Positions 22,320 through 37,300 of a stretch of 64,000 bases of DNA are shown here, in pieces. A model generated the notes under the pieces. That model was not told where the DNA came from. It made no database searches and saw nothing but the letters and a program-made list of their open reading frames with translations. Numbering within the stretch: position 1 is the stretch's first letter; every line of letters begins with the position of its first letter. The stretch comes from Quercus robur. Lineage: Eukaryota; Streptophyta; Magnoliopsida; Fagales; Fagaceae. The stretch covers positions 56,230,406 to 56,294,405 of the forward strand of contig NC_065542.1 of the NCBI RefSeq assembly GCF_932294415.1, given 5' to 3'. Made by a program: the position numbers and the translations under genes.

Positions 22320-25300
22320 ATGCATTCTACAATGCAAGATTTTCATACTTCTCTTAAAAAAAGAAGTTTCAGTGGCATGGCTTCCAACACTGAAACAAGT
22401 CTTCTCAATGCTCTTCTTGATCATTCTCCTCAAGAATCACCAACTTCCCACAATTCCAGGCACTTCTTCCCCAGAAGGTTTTTTCGTTTCTTTTCTTTAT
22501 TTTTTTTTTAAATTTTTTTCATCCAAATATATTTTGGTGAGGTGTGGTGAATTTTACTAGTATTTTCATAACTTCATATGCACATATGTGCACGTGTATT
22601 TTCATGTGGACAGGTATCAAGAAGAAGTGTTTGAAGTTGCAAAGAGGCGGAACACAATAGCAGTGTTGAAGACGGGTGCTGGGAAGACTATAATAGCTGT
22701 CATGCTCATCAAACACAGTGGTCAAGATATCAACTTTTGCACTGACCATAATAAGATCATTTTCTTGGCTCCCACTGTTCATCTTGTTCATCAGGCAAGT
22801 TATTTTGGTTTTGCCTCCTTTCATTTTGTTTCCTTTTTGGCATTTCCCTTGATTTCAAATATTATTGTTCCCCACTCATCCTTCTCTCAATATTTTATCC
22901 CTAATGATTTCTTTGAAACTTCAGGTAATAAAGTAAGTAATTAATGAAAAATATATCTTTGTTGCAAAAATGAAATAATATAATTTATGGCTAATTGATT
23001 CATTTTCATGCTGAAACAAGCGGGCTTTGTGGATGCAGCAATTTGGTGTAATTAAGAATTATACGGATTTTGAGGTGGAAGAGTACTATGGAGACAAGGG
23101 GGTTGATGAATGGAACTTAATGCGCTGGGAAAAGGAAATTAATGAGCATGATGTAAGTTTGATTCTTACACCATCAAAATAATGATAATAATGTCAATGA
23201 TCCCTCTACTCTACTGCCATTGTATGTGTTGCCAAAGAAGAATTATTATTTTTGATAATCAAAAGCAGAAGAAGAAGAAGAAGAAGAAGAAGAATTATTG
23301 GTGCATGTATACATAATCTATCTATGGTTATCTAACTGAATCTCCAATTCTGTGTGTGATGTTGGGATCCAAAAGTTTTGGCTCTATGGTGTTTCATAAT
23401 TTTGGTTTTGAGAGCCAACTTACTGCAATGCATCCTTGTTAAAAAAAAAAAAAAAAAAAAATCAAAATCTTAAATGGGAAACTTGCACTGGCTAATCAAG
23501 CCAACATTTGAATGAATAGCCGAGAAGAAACAAACCATGGTTATCTAGCAAGTTTTCAATAGTTCGAAATCTTGGTCTTCTGGAAAAGGTCTTGAAGATG
23601 TTGTATTGATTGACTCAAAGATTAAATCAAGAAGGGCAATGAGCAGAGTGTCAACTTTGAAGAACTTATTTCGTATTTCAAAAGTACATGGTTATTTTCC
23701 TTTCCACATCTAAGTTTTTTGGTTATGTACTAACAAATCAATATGAGATGCTGTTAGGTGAAAACAGTAAAAATTGCTGATAAATTTAGAATAACAAGCT
23801 ATTTGAAGATATTTTATGAGCATTTATCACTTGTCATGCTCCACTTGTAGATAAATTCAAAATGTTGAGATTCTAAATCAGTATTCTTATGTTTCCTCAC
23901 AATAATGTATGAATATTTCTCGATTCACTTGTAATGCTATTTTCAAGAAATCTTTCTTGAATCATTCTTCATGTATAAATATCATTTCCTGGAATCCCAG
24001 ATAGAACTGAGTATTCTCAAGTTTATAATTGATTTATATCTTTTCTTCTTATCATATAGGTATTGGTTATGACCCCCCAGATTCTCTTGGATGCCTTGAG
24101 AAAGGCATTTGTCAGTCTAGAAAAAGTACGCTTGCTGATTTTTGACGAATGCCATCATGCTACTGGAAACCATCCTTATACAAAAATAATGAAGGTTGAT
24201 AACTTTTTGTCTCCAGGAACTCTTCCATTGTCTTTGTTGTAATTCATCATACATCACTTTCACTTTCATTTTCTTTACACAAGTACACATATGCGTTTGG
24301 TTCAGTTTATATATGGTGTAAGTTTTGGTTTATGTTAGACCACTCAACATTTTTATTGGTTAAGTATTTCTTTAAAGCTACTGTTGGGTTGACTTTATTT
24401 TTTGTCATACTTGTCATCCTCTTTAAATATCAAGTGATTTGAAATTAAAAACCATCTCATCTATAAATTGTTCCAAATTTAGGTGCTGGTTATTATTTTA
24501 AAATAAACTAAATGCATGACTTTAATTGATATGATATTTGTTACACATGATACGCATAGAAAGAACATGTGATCCAAAGGTGCAATAATTGACAATTAAT
24601 CTAATATAAAGTTGTTGAGAGGAGGAACTTGAACATAGCCCTATTAATATGTATGTATGTATGTAAGTATTTATGTATGTGATCAGCTAGCGCCTGAATG
24701 ATTACTATCTTGTTATGTTGAAGGAATTTTATCACAAATCTAGTGAGAAGCCAAAGATTTTTGGAATGACAGCATCACCTGTAATTAGAAAAGGTATGAT
24801 ATTGCTGTTTCTGCATGCTCAATATGTCATTGTAAGCGATTTTTGGGTTTGATGCTCTCTACATGTTTTTTAGATCCTTAATTTCTATTGCTTCCATTGA
24901 TATTTCTTGGCAATTTTTCTCTCATTTTTCAATTGTTGAGGTTTGAAGCTTTGAATCTGAAGTTGAAAAGTTTGTAAGATGCGCTTAACAATTCTGAATT
25001 TCTTGTTAAATGTTGAGTATTAGTCTGCCTACATTGTATTTAGCCTTCATCAGTGATGCAAATATAGAGGAAGATTGCTTGGCACTTGTTGAGATAATCA
25101 GTTCATGCCCCTGGTAGCATATGGCTTGATAACAATAATCCTCATTCTGCCATTCCTTAAGATACTCTAGCAGTAGTTACTAATCAAGTGCTATGCCCTC
25201 TTATTATGACAGACCTTCACCCACATTTTTTTACCTATTACATAGTATTGACAATTACTAAAATTCACTTAATCACACTCCTTATTTAACCTCCGCAACC

Positions 25301-28300
25301 TGCTCTTTCTAAAATTCTAACTAGCTCTCTAGAATGTAAAGGTCCATTTAATCTGCTAAGGATTTTAGTTGATTGCACAATGCTTCTGTTTTAGATCTAT
25401 TGAACTTTAAGCTACAATTTTTTAGTGGAAATATACAGTAATCCCCCTTGCAAATTTAATCCAAAGTCTGGTGGAAACCCATAATTACTTTTTATACGCA
25501 TATTATCATTAAGTCAATACCAACGTTTATGTTATAATGGTTTCATATCAGTAAGTACATTTATAAGTTGATAGACACATCTGACAGTTTAAATTATTAG
25601 ATTAAAAAACCATGGGTATTGTTGGATGTACTACTGGATATACCTGATGTGTATAGTTTTCCAGTGATAGGCAAGTCTTCTCATAGTTTGCTCATCATCT
25701 GAATAATCTTGGGATCCTAAAGAGAATGATTCTTAGTAGTAAACTCTTTTCCATCTAAAGTTCAATATTGTTTACAAATTTTGCTCCTTCTTGTCATGCT
25801 TTGTGAGACATAATTTGACCTTATTTTTTGTGGGTCGTTCTTTGCATATTCATTACCAAGTTTGTGTTATCCAGGCCTAATGGTATATCACATATTTTAA
25901 TATAAGTATATGCAACCCTGTGCATCAGGTGTCTCATCCACCATTGATTGTGAGTGTCAATTGTCAGAACTTGAGAGCATCCTGGATTCCCAGGTACATA
26001 AAGATTTTAATGATTGTAACACTCTACATTGATCATGGCACTAATCTCCATCATTCACACATAAATATATATAATATGCTGCTGCAGATATATACTACTG
26101 ATGACCGAAAAGAGATGGAAGTATATGTTCCCTCTGCAAAAGAAACTTGTATATTTTATGACCAAGCATGGTTTCCCAGCTTGAATTTGAAAGCAAAGTT
26201 GGAAGCCACATGGTCTAAGGTATTCCACGATCATGTTATACGTACATGCATGTATATATGTACAAAAACATACACAGACACACAAGCATGCATGCTTGTT
26301 TACACTCAAACACATCATTCTTTGCTGCTTTTAACTTTGTGTGCTAAAGTGAGAGAACTAAAACAAAATTTATTTCATGAACAGTTTGATGCTTTATTGT
26401 TAAAGTTACCCGGGTCACAGCATAGTCACTACAAAGACATTGATGAAAAACTCAAGACGCTGCGAAAGAGGTTGTCCAATGATCTTGCAAAGATTTTGTA
26501 CTGCCTTGATGATCTAGGTCCAATATGTGCTTATGAGGTATAATTTTACTCTCAGAATGTGCTCTCCATAGAGACCCTCATATTTACTTTAAGATATCCA
26601 ACTTGTGTTAGTCACAAAAATTATCAGCCTTATGAATTACTGTTTAGATACGCAAAGAAACACATCAATTACTGTAAAATTAACTTTGGTAAACAAGTTG
26701 TCTTGAATAAAATTCATGAGAATAAATTTTTGGTTGGTTTTTTTAATTATTATAGGTCATAATTTCTTACTAACTAAACAGACTGTGTTAGTTTCCTCCC
26801 ATCATGCTTTAGTCCATCCTTTTTTTTTTTTGATAAGCTGCTTTAGTCCATCCTTGTTTGAAGAACTTGTCTATTCTAATTCTCCCAGATAAAGCATTTA
26901 CTGTTAAATAACTATATTATGGTTACAGGTGAAAGCTCCCTTGCACTGCTTCGGTTTTCATTATCTTGTGGTCTTTCCTTTCGGCTCTGATTTGATACTT
27001 CTATATAATGTTTCTTTCATTGTAGGCTGTTAAAGTCTGCCTAGAGAATGCCCCTACCGCCCAAGAAGATTTTGAGATTTATAGAGAAATTTCCCTAGAG
27101 TGTAAAAATTTTCTTGAGGAAGTCCAATGCATAATTGGGGAGCTTTTTCCACTTGGTATGCTATTATACAATCGCTTTCTATTATAGTCCATTTTTTACA
27201 GTACCAACAATTTGATCTTTTTCTTTTTTCTTTATTGTTGTGTTCTAACTTGATATATATATATATATATATTAGTGATGCATTTCATAATCCACAAGAA
27301 GCTGCTTTTGTTTCCTTTTTCTGTAATTATGGTTGTTGACATGTCTTGTCTGTTTCATTTGCTTTTTTCCTTAATTAATTTTTATTTAGGTGTTGCCATT
27401 CTTTGTCAGTAATTTTCATTCTCTCTATCAGCCACCAGTTATTGTTGATTTCTTGATGTTTAGCAATAATTCATTTCTACGTTGGGGGAATCATTTAACA
27501 ATTTTTCATTTTAAAATTTTCCATTTCATTAGGAAAAATGGGAAATTTATAATTATTTAACCTAGAAATACTTAGAAAGTACTTTCTTTGCTGTTTTTAT
27601 GATAACCTTCCTTATTGCTAATGGTAGTTCCTGCCACTGAACACCATTAATGAATTATATAGTAGTAGTCTATATTCTTTTTAATCCAGACGAGATATTA
27701 GATGAGTTCAGATTGGAATCAAACCATCTTTATCCGTGCTTTGTTTTATATATTTTTTTTGTGTTTAACATACAAATACCTCTCTTACATTGTTCTAAAA
27801 CTTGTCTAATTTTTCTCTACTTGGGCACACCAATAAAAAGGGGGGACAAAAGTTTTAAGTTTCTACTTTCAGCTTCGAATCTTGTCACAATATCACTGAA
27901 TCCTTGCTCTCTTCACAATGGGATATCATTCCATTCATAAAGTATTCTTCAACAGTGGGACATTGAACTTAGGTAATAATGATGTTTATGTATTCTTCAA
28001 TCATCTTTCTAGTTTCTTCTGCAAATGGTTGCAAGTTCAGTGTTGAGAAACTTTATTTTGTTGTTTTAGTAGAAGTGAGCCTACTGTCACACTTCTTTTC
28101 CTGTTTTGGTACTTCTTTTTCTTCCAATCCATATTCCAATCTTGTTTGTAATGGTTTTCCTAATGATTGAAACTAAACTTCGGGTGCTTCCAAACCACAC
28201 ATTCTTTGTTTTAAGGTCTAAAAATCTGGACTTCCCTTTCAATAGCCCAAATTCCCCAAAATCCTTTTATCCACATCTGTTATTAACATTCTTGTAATTT

Positions 28301-31300
28301 TTTTCTGTTACTAACATTCTTATAATTTCACAATTGCAAACCGAATTTGTTCTTCCTCATCTCTTTGCCCAATTAAGGTGCATACACAAGAGTGGAATGG
28401 TGATTTGAGATGTTTCCATAAGATTCTTAACCATAAAATTCAAGATTCCCTACATGATCTTGAAGTGGAAGATTTTCCATTTATTCCATCATATTGTTTA
28501 GTATTTCAGTAACATGCGAATCTAAAACTCTCATGGACACGTCATTTAGATAGCACTGGATGGTGGATAGATTCCAATATTTGTGGTGTAAACACAAGAT
28601 TAGACCTCCAATTATATAGACCTATGGGCATAAGTGTAAAAAGAAGACTGCCCAACCTTTGGCCTTATGGATGGAGCCTACTAATAATTGGGTCTAATAC
28701 TTACTAAGCCCAATCATATAATAATTATGATTTCTTTTAAGTATCTTGTTATTTGCTTTTCCTCGCTAGTTTAGGAGTTTAATTTCTTTCTTGCAAGCAA
28801 AGTATGGTTTTGGAAACTTATTTAAGAAAACCTAAGTTCAGTTTTCTAAGACACAGTCTGATTGATAATAAACTTTCTTTTATTATTATTTTCAGTGGTA
28901 TGTTATCAACTCCAACCAACCATAGGTGCTGACTCTTATAGGTTTGCCCTTGCTTGGTGCTAACTCTAAGCAGGTAGATGCTAACTCCTAGGTCCTCTAT
29001 CTTCATTTTCCTATTCTTCTACTTTATAGGGAATCGTTATAGTTTGTCTTGCATCAAATTTGGTATCTAAGCTCTACTTTGATGAGATTGTCAAAATATA
29101 TGGTCTACCCAAGACAACAATGTCTGATAGGGATGTTCACCTCCTAACTTATTTTTGGAAGACCTTGTGGCATTTTGTAGACACCAAAGTGAAGTTTACC
29201 TTTGGAGTTTCAAGTAGGATATGTATGATTCGTATTAGACCAACCTCTGGGAGTGTTTAAGAAATTGCAAGCTCGTAGTGCCGGATTGTTCTAGATATTG
29301 AAATGGGTCGGCCCAAATGCCTATGTCATTGACCTTACTCATGATTGTGGCATTATGATACAAACCTATGGGTAGAACTCACCCTTGAAAACCGGTTTGC
29401 AAGGGGAAAGTGTCCAAGAGCTTATAAACACATGGTTAAGCTTGCACTTAAGACATATGGGACACTTGGATTGTAACACATTAGCTCTACTTTCCTAGGT
29501 CCCCTTATCTTTATTTTTCTGTTCTTCTAGTTTATTGTGCATCGTTTTAGTTTGTCCTGTATGAATTTGGCCAAAGCTTTTCAATAGTTTGTGCTCTAAA
29601 ATTCTAAATCTAGTGAGAGCAACACATAAGCACGTACATACACACCATATATTTAATATATGTATGACCAGCATGGGGATGAGCCTTGATCTCAGAGTGT
29701 CGTATTTTCTGCATACTTATTACTTCTTAACATACACAATCTTACTACTTTCATTGATGTGGCATCTGCATTATCAATTACAGTGTCACATAGACCTCTG
29801 CCAGCCATGTTAAAGCATTTCGATGATATCTATCATTACATTGGTAAACGCATATTTTCATAAAAAAACATTTTTTTCTTGTTGACATTGTTTTTTGAGT
29901 GTGCTCTGAAGAGTATGCACTTACAAAATTTTAAGTATGTGTATTCATTGTCACTGTCATTGTGGAATTGGAGAAGCAACATATGCACTAATGTTATATT
30001 GCTACAAAATCACCTGCTCAGGCCCTTTAATTTTTTAATGTAAGAACAGATGTTTTTATTGATAATTCTTTTATTTTTTGGAATTTATCTATTGTTAGTT
30101 TTGTTCTTACCTGATAGTGTCATGCTGGTGAGCATCAATGCTGCTATATGATGTTATTTGCCTGATGCACTATCTATAGCCATTTGATTTAGTTTTGCTT
30201 GAAGTTTTAATTACAAATATTATTTCTTTTTTGACTTCTCAGGTGATGAAAATTTTTTGGATGTAGGACTTGACCATACTAAGGCAGTTCATTTTGGCTA
30301 CATATCTCCAAAATTGCATGAACTGCTTCAAATTTTCCTATCATTTGGGTAATATAACAACTTTTTTTTTTTGGGAGGGGGGGAGGGGGTGTGTGAGGGG
30401 GGATAAGAAGTAATAGAACAACTTTACCACTCTAATAGTAATAGTATTCAAAACATTACAAAGTCAATTTACCTTTGTGTGCTGTTGCAGAGGAGCTAGC
30501 CATGTACCATGCCTTATCTTTGTTGATAGAATTGTTACAGCTAAAGTTATTGAAAGATTTATGAAGAAAGTTACCTGTTTGTCTCATTTCACTGTTTCAT
30601 ATTTAACTGGAAGTAATACATCAAATGATTCATTGGCACCAAAAATGCAAAAGGAAATTTTGGAATCATTTCGCTCTGGAAAGGTATCTGACTTTTCACA
30701 TCATGGAAACTGACTTATTGGAGAGCTTTGGTATTTGTAACCCTAAATAATCAAGAAGTAACCCTTCCATATAGGCCAATCTATTGTTAACTACTGATGT
30801 AGTTGAGGAGGGGATTCATGTACCAGACTGCTCCTGTGTGATACGTTTTGATATGCCCAAGACAGTCCGCAGTTATGTTCAGTCTCGTGGACGAGCTCGA
30901 CAAAATGATTCTTTATTTGTTATGATGCTTGAGAGGTGAAGCCTTCTCTTTCTTGTTTGTGTGTGTATTTCTTGTAAATGTTGAAGATTTTGTCTTCAGC
31001 ATTCTTAATGTATGTCTGTGTTTTCTACTGTATACTATATAGTTCAATTTTACATTGGTTTACAGGGGAAACATGAAACAAAGGAATCAACTATTTGACA
31101 TCATAAAAAGCGAGTATTCGATGAAAAACACAGCATTAAATAGAGACCCTGATTCATGCACTTTGAAACCTTGTAGAATTGGGGAAACAAATGCATATTT
31201 TGTCAATGCAACTGGAGCATCAGTTAGTTCAGATTCTAGTGTCAGTCTCATACATCGATATTGTGCAAAGCTCCCTGGTGATAGGTATGCTTATGTGATC

Positions 31301-34300
31301 CTTGACAGTTATTCAACAGTAGTCATATAAAATATGTGTTTACTAACCATTTCCTGAAACATTAAGTGACTTCTTTCATATTAATTGGTTTCTATATAAA
31401 TAGGTACTACACTCCAAAGCCAAATTTTCAGTTCTCAATTTCCAATGGGTTTTATGAGTGTAAATTAATTTTACCTCCTAATGCGGCCTTTCAAACTATA
31501 GTTGGTCCCTTGAGCAGTAATTCTCAAATATCCAAGCAACTCGCATGCTTGGAAGCATGCAAGAAGCTGCATCAAATGGGTGCTTTGAATGATCACCTTC
31601 AACCTTCCATAGAAGAGCCTTCAGCAAATGATCTCAATATAAATTGCAAGGAATCAGCTTCGGGTGCCGGTATACATTTTTATGAACATACTATTTGTTT
31701 GGTATGATTTGCATTACAAGCATATAGTTTTCAATCCCTAAGTAATATTTATAGCAGCAAATATCTTGAATTTTAATCTAACACAGTTCAGAAGACCAGA
31801 ATATCTATAGCAATAATGAAAATATCCATGGAAAATGCTATTGCTTGCAATCCTATGATATACTTGTCCAGAAAACTGATAAATGATAATCATATATAAA
31901 AGTTTCTGCTCATGCATTACATATTATGTGCTTTAGTAACATTACCGTGTCCTTCATTAGAGGAAACTATTGATTATGTTTCTTTGTGTCTCCTTTTAAT
32001 TAACTGCTGAAGTTAGCATTGCATGGTGCTTGATACTTTAGTTATTTCATATATATAAAATGTGGATTTTTTTTTTTGTCTGTTCTCATCCTGATATTTT
32101 TTTCATCTGTAAGTGCTGAGGCATTTTGTATTTCCTTTTTTTTTTTTTTTTTTTTTTTTTTCCTTTTTCCTTTGTGGTGTTTGAAGGAACAACTAAAAGG
32201 AAGGAATTGCATGGATTAACTAGCATCCGTGCATTATCTGGAACTTGGGGCAAAAAACTTGATGGCATCTTATTTCAGGCCTATAAATTTGACTTCTCCT
32301 GTACTATTATTGATGAGATTTATTCTGGATTTGTTCTTCTAATCGATTCAAGGCTTGATGATGATGTGGGAAATGTGAAATTGGATCTTTACTTGGTCTC
32401 AAGGATGGTTAAGTCTAGTGTGTCTTCTTGCGGGCAAGTGCATTTGGATGCAGAACAGGTACAAATAAAGCTTGTGTGAATGCATTTGTGGTCTTTTTTT
32501 GTGTTTTTGGGGGGGGGGGGGGGGTGGTGGGGGTGGAGAGTGGAAGGAGAGGGGGTTAAATTGCTACATATGATGCTTGTGTGAATGCATTTGTTGTCTG
32601 TTTTTTTCACCAGATGATGAAAGCAAAGTGCTTTCAGGAATTTTTCTTTAATGGTTTGTATGGGAGATTGTTTGTTGGATCTGAATCAGCTGGAACAAAG
32701 AGAGAATTTCTACTTCAGCATGAAACAACTCTACCGTGGAGCCCATCGTGCATGTATTTGCTTCTGCCACTCGAGACATTGAACACTTCAATTCATGAAA
32801 ATTTGAGAATCAATTGGACGGGAATCAATTCTGCTGCTTCTGTAGTAGAATTTTTGAAGAAAAACTCCTTTCTGGGTTCTCAGCATTGTAATGGTAATAG
32901 AGAAAATTCATCACCGTGTAGGATTAATTTATCTCAAACAAAATGCAAGGATGCCAACATAATCAACTTTGCTAATTGTTCAGTCAATGTAAACGATCTT
33001 AAAGATATGGTAGTGTTGGCTATTCACACCGGAAGAATCTACTCCATCATTGAAGTTGTAAGTAATTCATCGGCTAATAGTCATTTTGTGGGTGATACAT
33101 CTGCTGAGACTTCTTTTGAACAGATGCCTAATGGAGATTATAATACTTTTATCGACTACTTCCACAAGAAGTAGGTGATTTATCATCCTGTCTTTTGTTT
33201 TGCATTTATTGGCCTATGTATTTCCCTGGATATTTTATGTTTGCATATAATATGAACCCTGATCAGGTATGGAATTGTGCTTATGTACCCGGAACAGCCT
33301 TTGTTACGGTTGAAGCAAAGTCATAACCCACACAACCTTCTCAAGAATTTTAATGGTGAGGTTTGTTTATTTGCATTATTGAAATCTGTTGTAATCATTT
33401 TTCTTGTATATTTTGCAATCTACACATTATCTTTAGTTTCAATCAGGTCTATAATCTTTTCATGAAACTTTTGCACTAGTTCTCCTTGTAATATTTCTTA
33501 GTTTTGAGATTATGGTTACGATTCATGAGCATAAGTTGGCCTTGATCTATATAGAGGGAGACTTCCTTTTAGTTATCCCATACATACTAGAAAGGCCTTA
33601 CCTTATGTCATTCTTGAAACTTTTTGAATCTGAATGAAAATATTTCACACACATTCTCCACCACAGTCATGATCTAATCTCATATTATCAGCATCCATAT
33701 TGCAGCCCTGTTGCTGACTCTTCATAGCCACAGCTCTCTGGCTTTTTTTTCTCGCAACAAAAAATTCCCACTTCTCTCAGATGGCTTTTTTTTTTTTGGA
33801 AGGGTTGGGGGGGGGGGGGGGGGGGAAGGGGGAGTTAGTTTTCAGATGTTGGCAAAGGTAAACTATTAATAGAATCAAAATCTGGCTGATGCATCCTTTG
33901 TAAGAGTAAAACGAGGGGACTTAGTCTTAGGCACCACTACACCAGAATAGTTCACAAGGCTAATTAAGGCTCATGTAAATAGACTCACACATGAAAGAAG
34001 GTGCCGATTAGTTTATATTCTTGGCATCTAACTGTAATAGAAAATTAAGTTGTGTAATGATTACACAACTTTGTTTACACTATCTTTTTTTTTTTTTTTT
34101 TATAAAAATCTGATTTTACACTATAGTCACACTTTATATAATATTTTCCTTTCACTGCACAGGTACTTCTTCTTGTGATGGCCTAGTTAATGAAAAGACA
34201 CAAATTCATGTTTTTGTGCCACCTGAGATTTTAGTCTACATCAATGTTTCAGTGGACGTTTTAAGATCATTTTACCTGCTACCAGCGTTGATGCACCGTC

Positions 34301-37300
34301 TGGAATCTCTGATGTTAGCCAGCCAGCTTAGAGGAGAGATCAGTTGTCCCTCTAGTGACTTCCAAATTTCAAGCTCATTGGTTTGTCCTATTGTTGGATT
34401 GACATATTGACTTGACTCATCTAATTTCTAATGAATCATTCAGTGTTATGATGATCTAATTAACATTTTTGTGATTAGATTCTGGAAGCACTGACAACAC
34501 TAAGATGTTGTGAAAGTTTTTCAATGGAGCGTCTGGAATTGCTTGGGGATTCGGTTCTAAAGTATGCTGTGAGTTGCCACCTATTTCTTAAATATCCAGA
34601 AAAACATGAAGGACAATTAACTGCTCGCCGCTCATGGGCTATTTGCAATTCAAACCTACATAAATTAGGAACAGATCACAAATTACAGGTACCTGGCATT
34701 ATACGAATCTTTTGCTTAGATTCCTTTAATTAATCAGCAATTGTCATGTCCAACTTTTTAAAATAAAATATATATTTACTCTGAGGTGCATCCTATAATC
34801 TAAAAACCCCTCTCCTTTCTTCAGTCAAAACTATATGCACTCTATCAATTTATATTTAATTGTATACTGTTAGTTTTTCTTTTTTCCCTCCACACATATA
34901 GAAGTGATACGCTTGAAACATATTTTTGTTAATGAAATTTTAAAAATAGCTCTTGATGAGAGAATGAGAAGGTAGCTGTCCCCAGGCAGGGGAACGAAGG
35001 GGATAAATTTGGGACTAGTGTGACATGGAAATTTGTCATCAACTACCCTTCAAACTGGATGCTATATCTTGTAAATATTCACAGTATTGTTACCAATTTT
35101 CTTTGTTCACTTTTGGAACTAACAATTAATAAAAGAAAAAGGAGCATATTACCAATGCATTCTTGTGCTTTCTTACTATACTTGTTTAGTTGTCCTACTA
35201 TCTTCTGTTACCTATGCTCATGTTTTCCTGCTAAATTTTCATAAGCTATGAACCCTATCGTAGGAGTCTCTCTGCATTTCTGTCAACAATATGACTCTGG
35301 AAGTTTAATTGAAACAAACCAAAAATACTGTGGTCCATGTCTTTGGTTCGTGGTGTAGACAAACTTAGAAACTTGGGTTGAATGCTTGGAATGACCCTTG
35401 GATTGAAATTTCTGCACCTAAAAATCTTCAACTTATTTTTTATCAACCAACTCTGTCTTTTATGCTTGGATTGATATTCCGTTCACTTGACAGTCCTGTC
35501 CACTCTCTATGAAGTCATATTTGTCTCATAATTGTTGAAACCATACCGAGGCTTCTTTCTCCGTGTAAAAAGAATCCATTAGAATATTTTGGTGAGAAGA
35601 AGTGTTGTGGTAGTTGAAATATTGATTACCCTTGTATATGTAATTTGAAGGATTTTCTCCCACAAATTTTGGAACTTCCAGTTTCAGCCTTCTGAAGGTT
35701 GACAACGTCTTATAAATGGGGTTCTTGACCCCTGTCTTGACCAATTTGAAGGATTTTCTCCCTCAAACGTTTGATAATATGTCCAATAACTTTGTTGCCA
35801 TCTAACATACCTATTTCAGACATTTTTAAACTCTCTTTTTAGACATTCTATCTTTTATGGATTTTTTCCAATGATATTGAGACACGCTCTAAACACACAT
35901 GCACACACATCTATAAGCGATATCATTGGGTGCATGGTGGTACAGTACCTTTCCTGTTCTAAAACCTTTTGAAATGGCATTTTTATTTTTTCTGCTAATC
36001 AGCATCATGTTTGTATTTGAATTTCTTGCTTTGGGTAAATGATATTGTTGTTTTATAAACATGTTTGGAATTTTGGAATATCTAACATGTATATATTACC
36101 AAGCGTACCTATTCTTTTAGTATCCTCCATTTCCAAATATTATGTTCATATCCTGCTTTGCACCCTTCTTTCACTATATATTGGATTCTACATAGGGCTC
36201 CATTAGAATAATGGTTAAATGATTAAATCACAATTTTCTAAGAGCTTAAACTTTAGGGATAAGTAGTCATTTATCATAGTATCAGAGTAGGTGATTCCGA
36301 GTTCAAAGCATGTCTCCATTCTTCTAACTCCCACTTTAAAAGTAAAAAATCCCATGTGCACGTGAAGGGGAGTGATAATTTATCAGGCTCAATGGTTTTC
36401 TGATTTCAAAATACCTAGTTGTCTCACACAAACATCCTTTTATCCTATATATAAATTCACTTTAGATTGTTTACTTATATTCAACATAATTTCCTGAGCA
36501 TTTGAAATGAGATTATTTCTTATTTGTTAGGGTTATATACGAGATAGTGCATTTGATCCACGTCGTTGGGTTGCTCCAGGACACCGCTCTATACATCCTG
36601 TTCCTTGTGAATGTGGTGTGGATGCCTTAGAAGTGCCCTTGGATGCCCAATTCCAAACTGTAGACATGAAAGTTAAAGTTGGAGTTTGCTGTGATAGAGG
36701 TCACAGATGGATGACTTCAAAAACAGTAGCTGATTGTGTTGAGGCACTCATCGGAGCATACTATGTTGGTGCTGGATTGGTTGCTGCACTTCACATGATT
36801 AAGTGGCTTGGAATTGATGCTGAACTTGAGCCTACATCAGTACTTGAAGCCATTACAAGAGCATCTCTACAGTCTTACATCCCAAAAACTAATGAGATTG
36901 AAACTCTAGAGTCAAAGCTTGGGTATATATTTTCCACCAAGGGTCTGTTACAGGAGGCCATAACACATGCATCTGAGCAAGAAGCAGGAGTTGGCTACTG
37001 TTACCAGGTAGCAATGAAGTCTCTGCAAGACTTTGTATTTGATTGAGTTTGCTCTCTTTCTGTCTCTTTTAATCTAGAGCAAGTAAAAGGACATCTAATA
37101 GGTTTAAAACAACTCTATAGATGTCTGATGCACAAATGTTTCAGAGAGTTTTTAGCTGATAATATGTATACCTCTGTCAAACAAATCTCTGTTAGGGTAT
37201 ATACACATACATTCAACTGTACTTTAGAATTAATGTGAAAGCTTGCATGCTCTCTCTCTCTGTGGGACATGAAAAAGTGAAAACAAGATGATGTAGATGC

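Noticed and set aside
29589..29813. Open frames in DCL3 intron 9 as an extra exon
   Set aside because: No Dicer homology; exon 9 joins exon 10 in phase without them.
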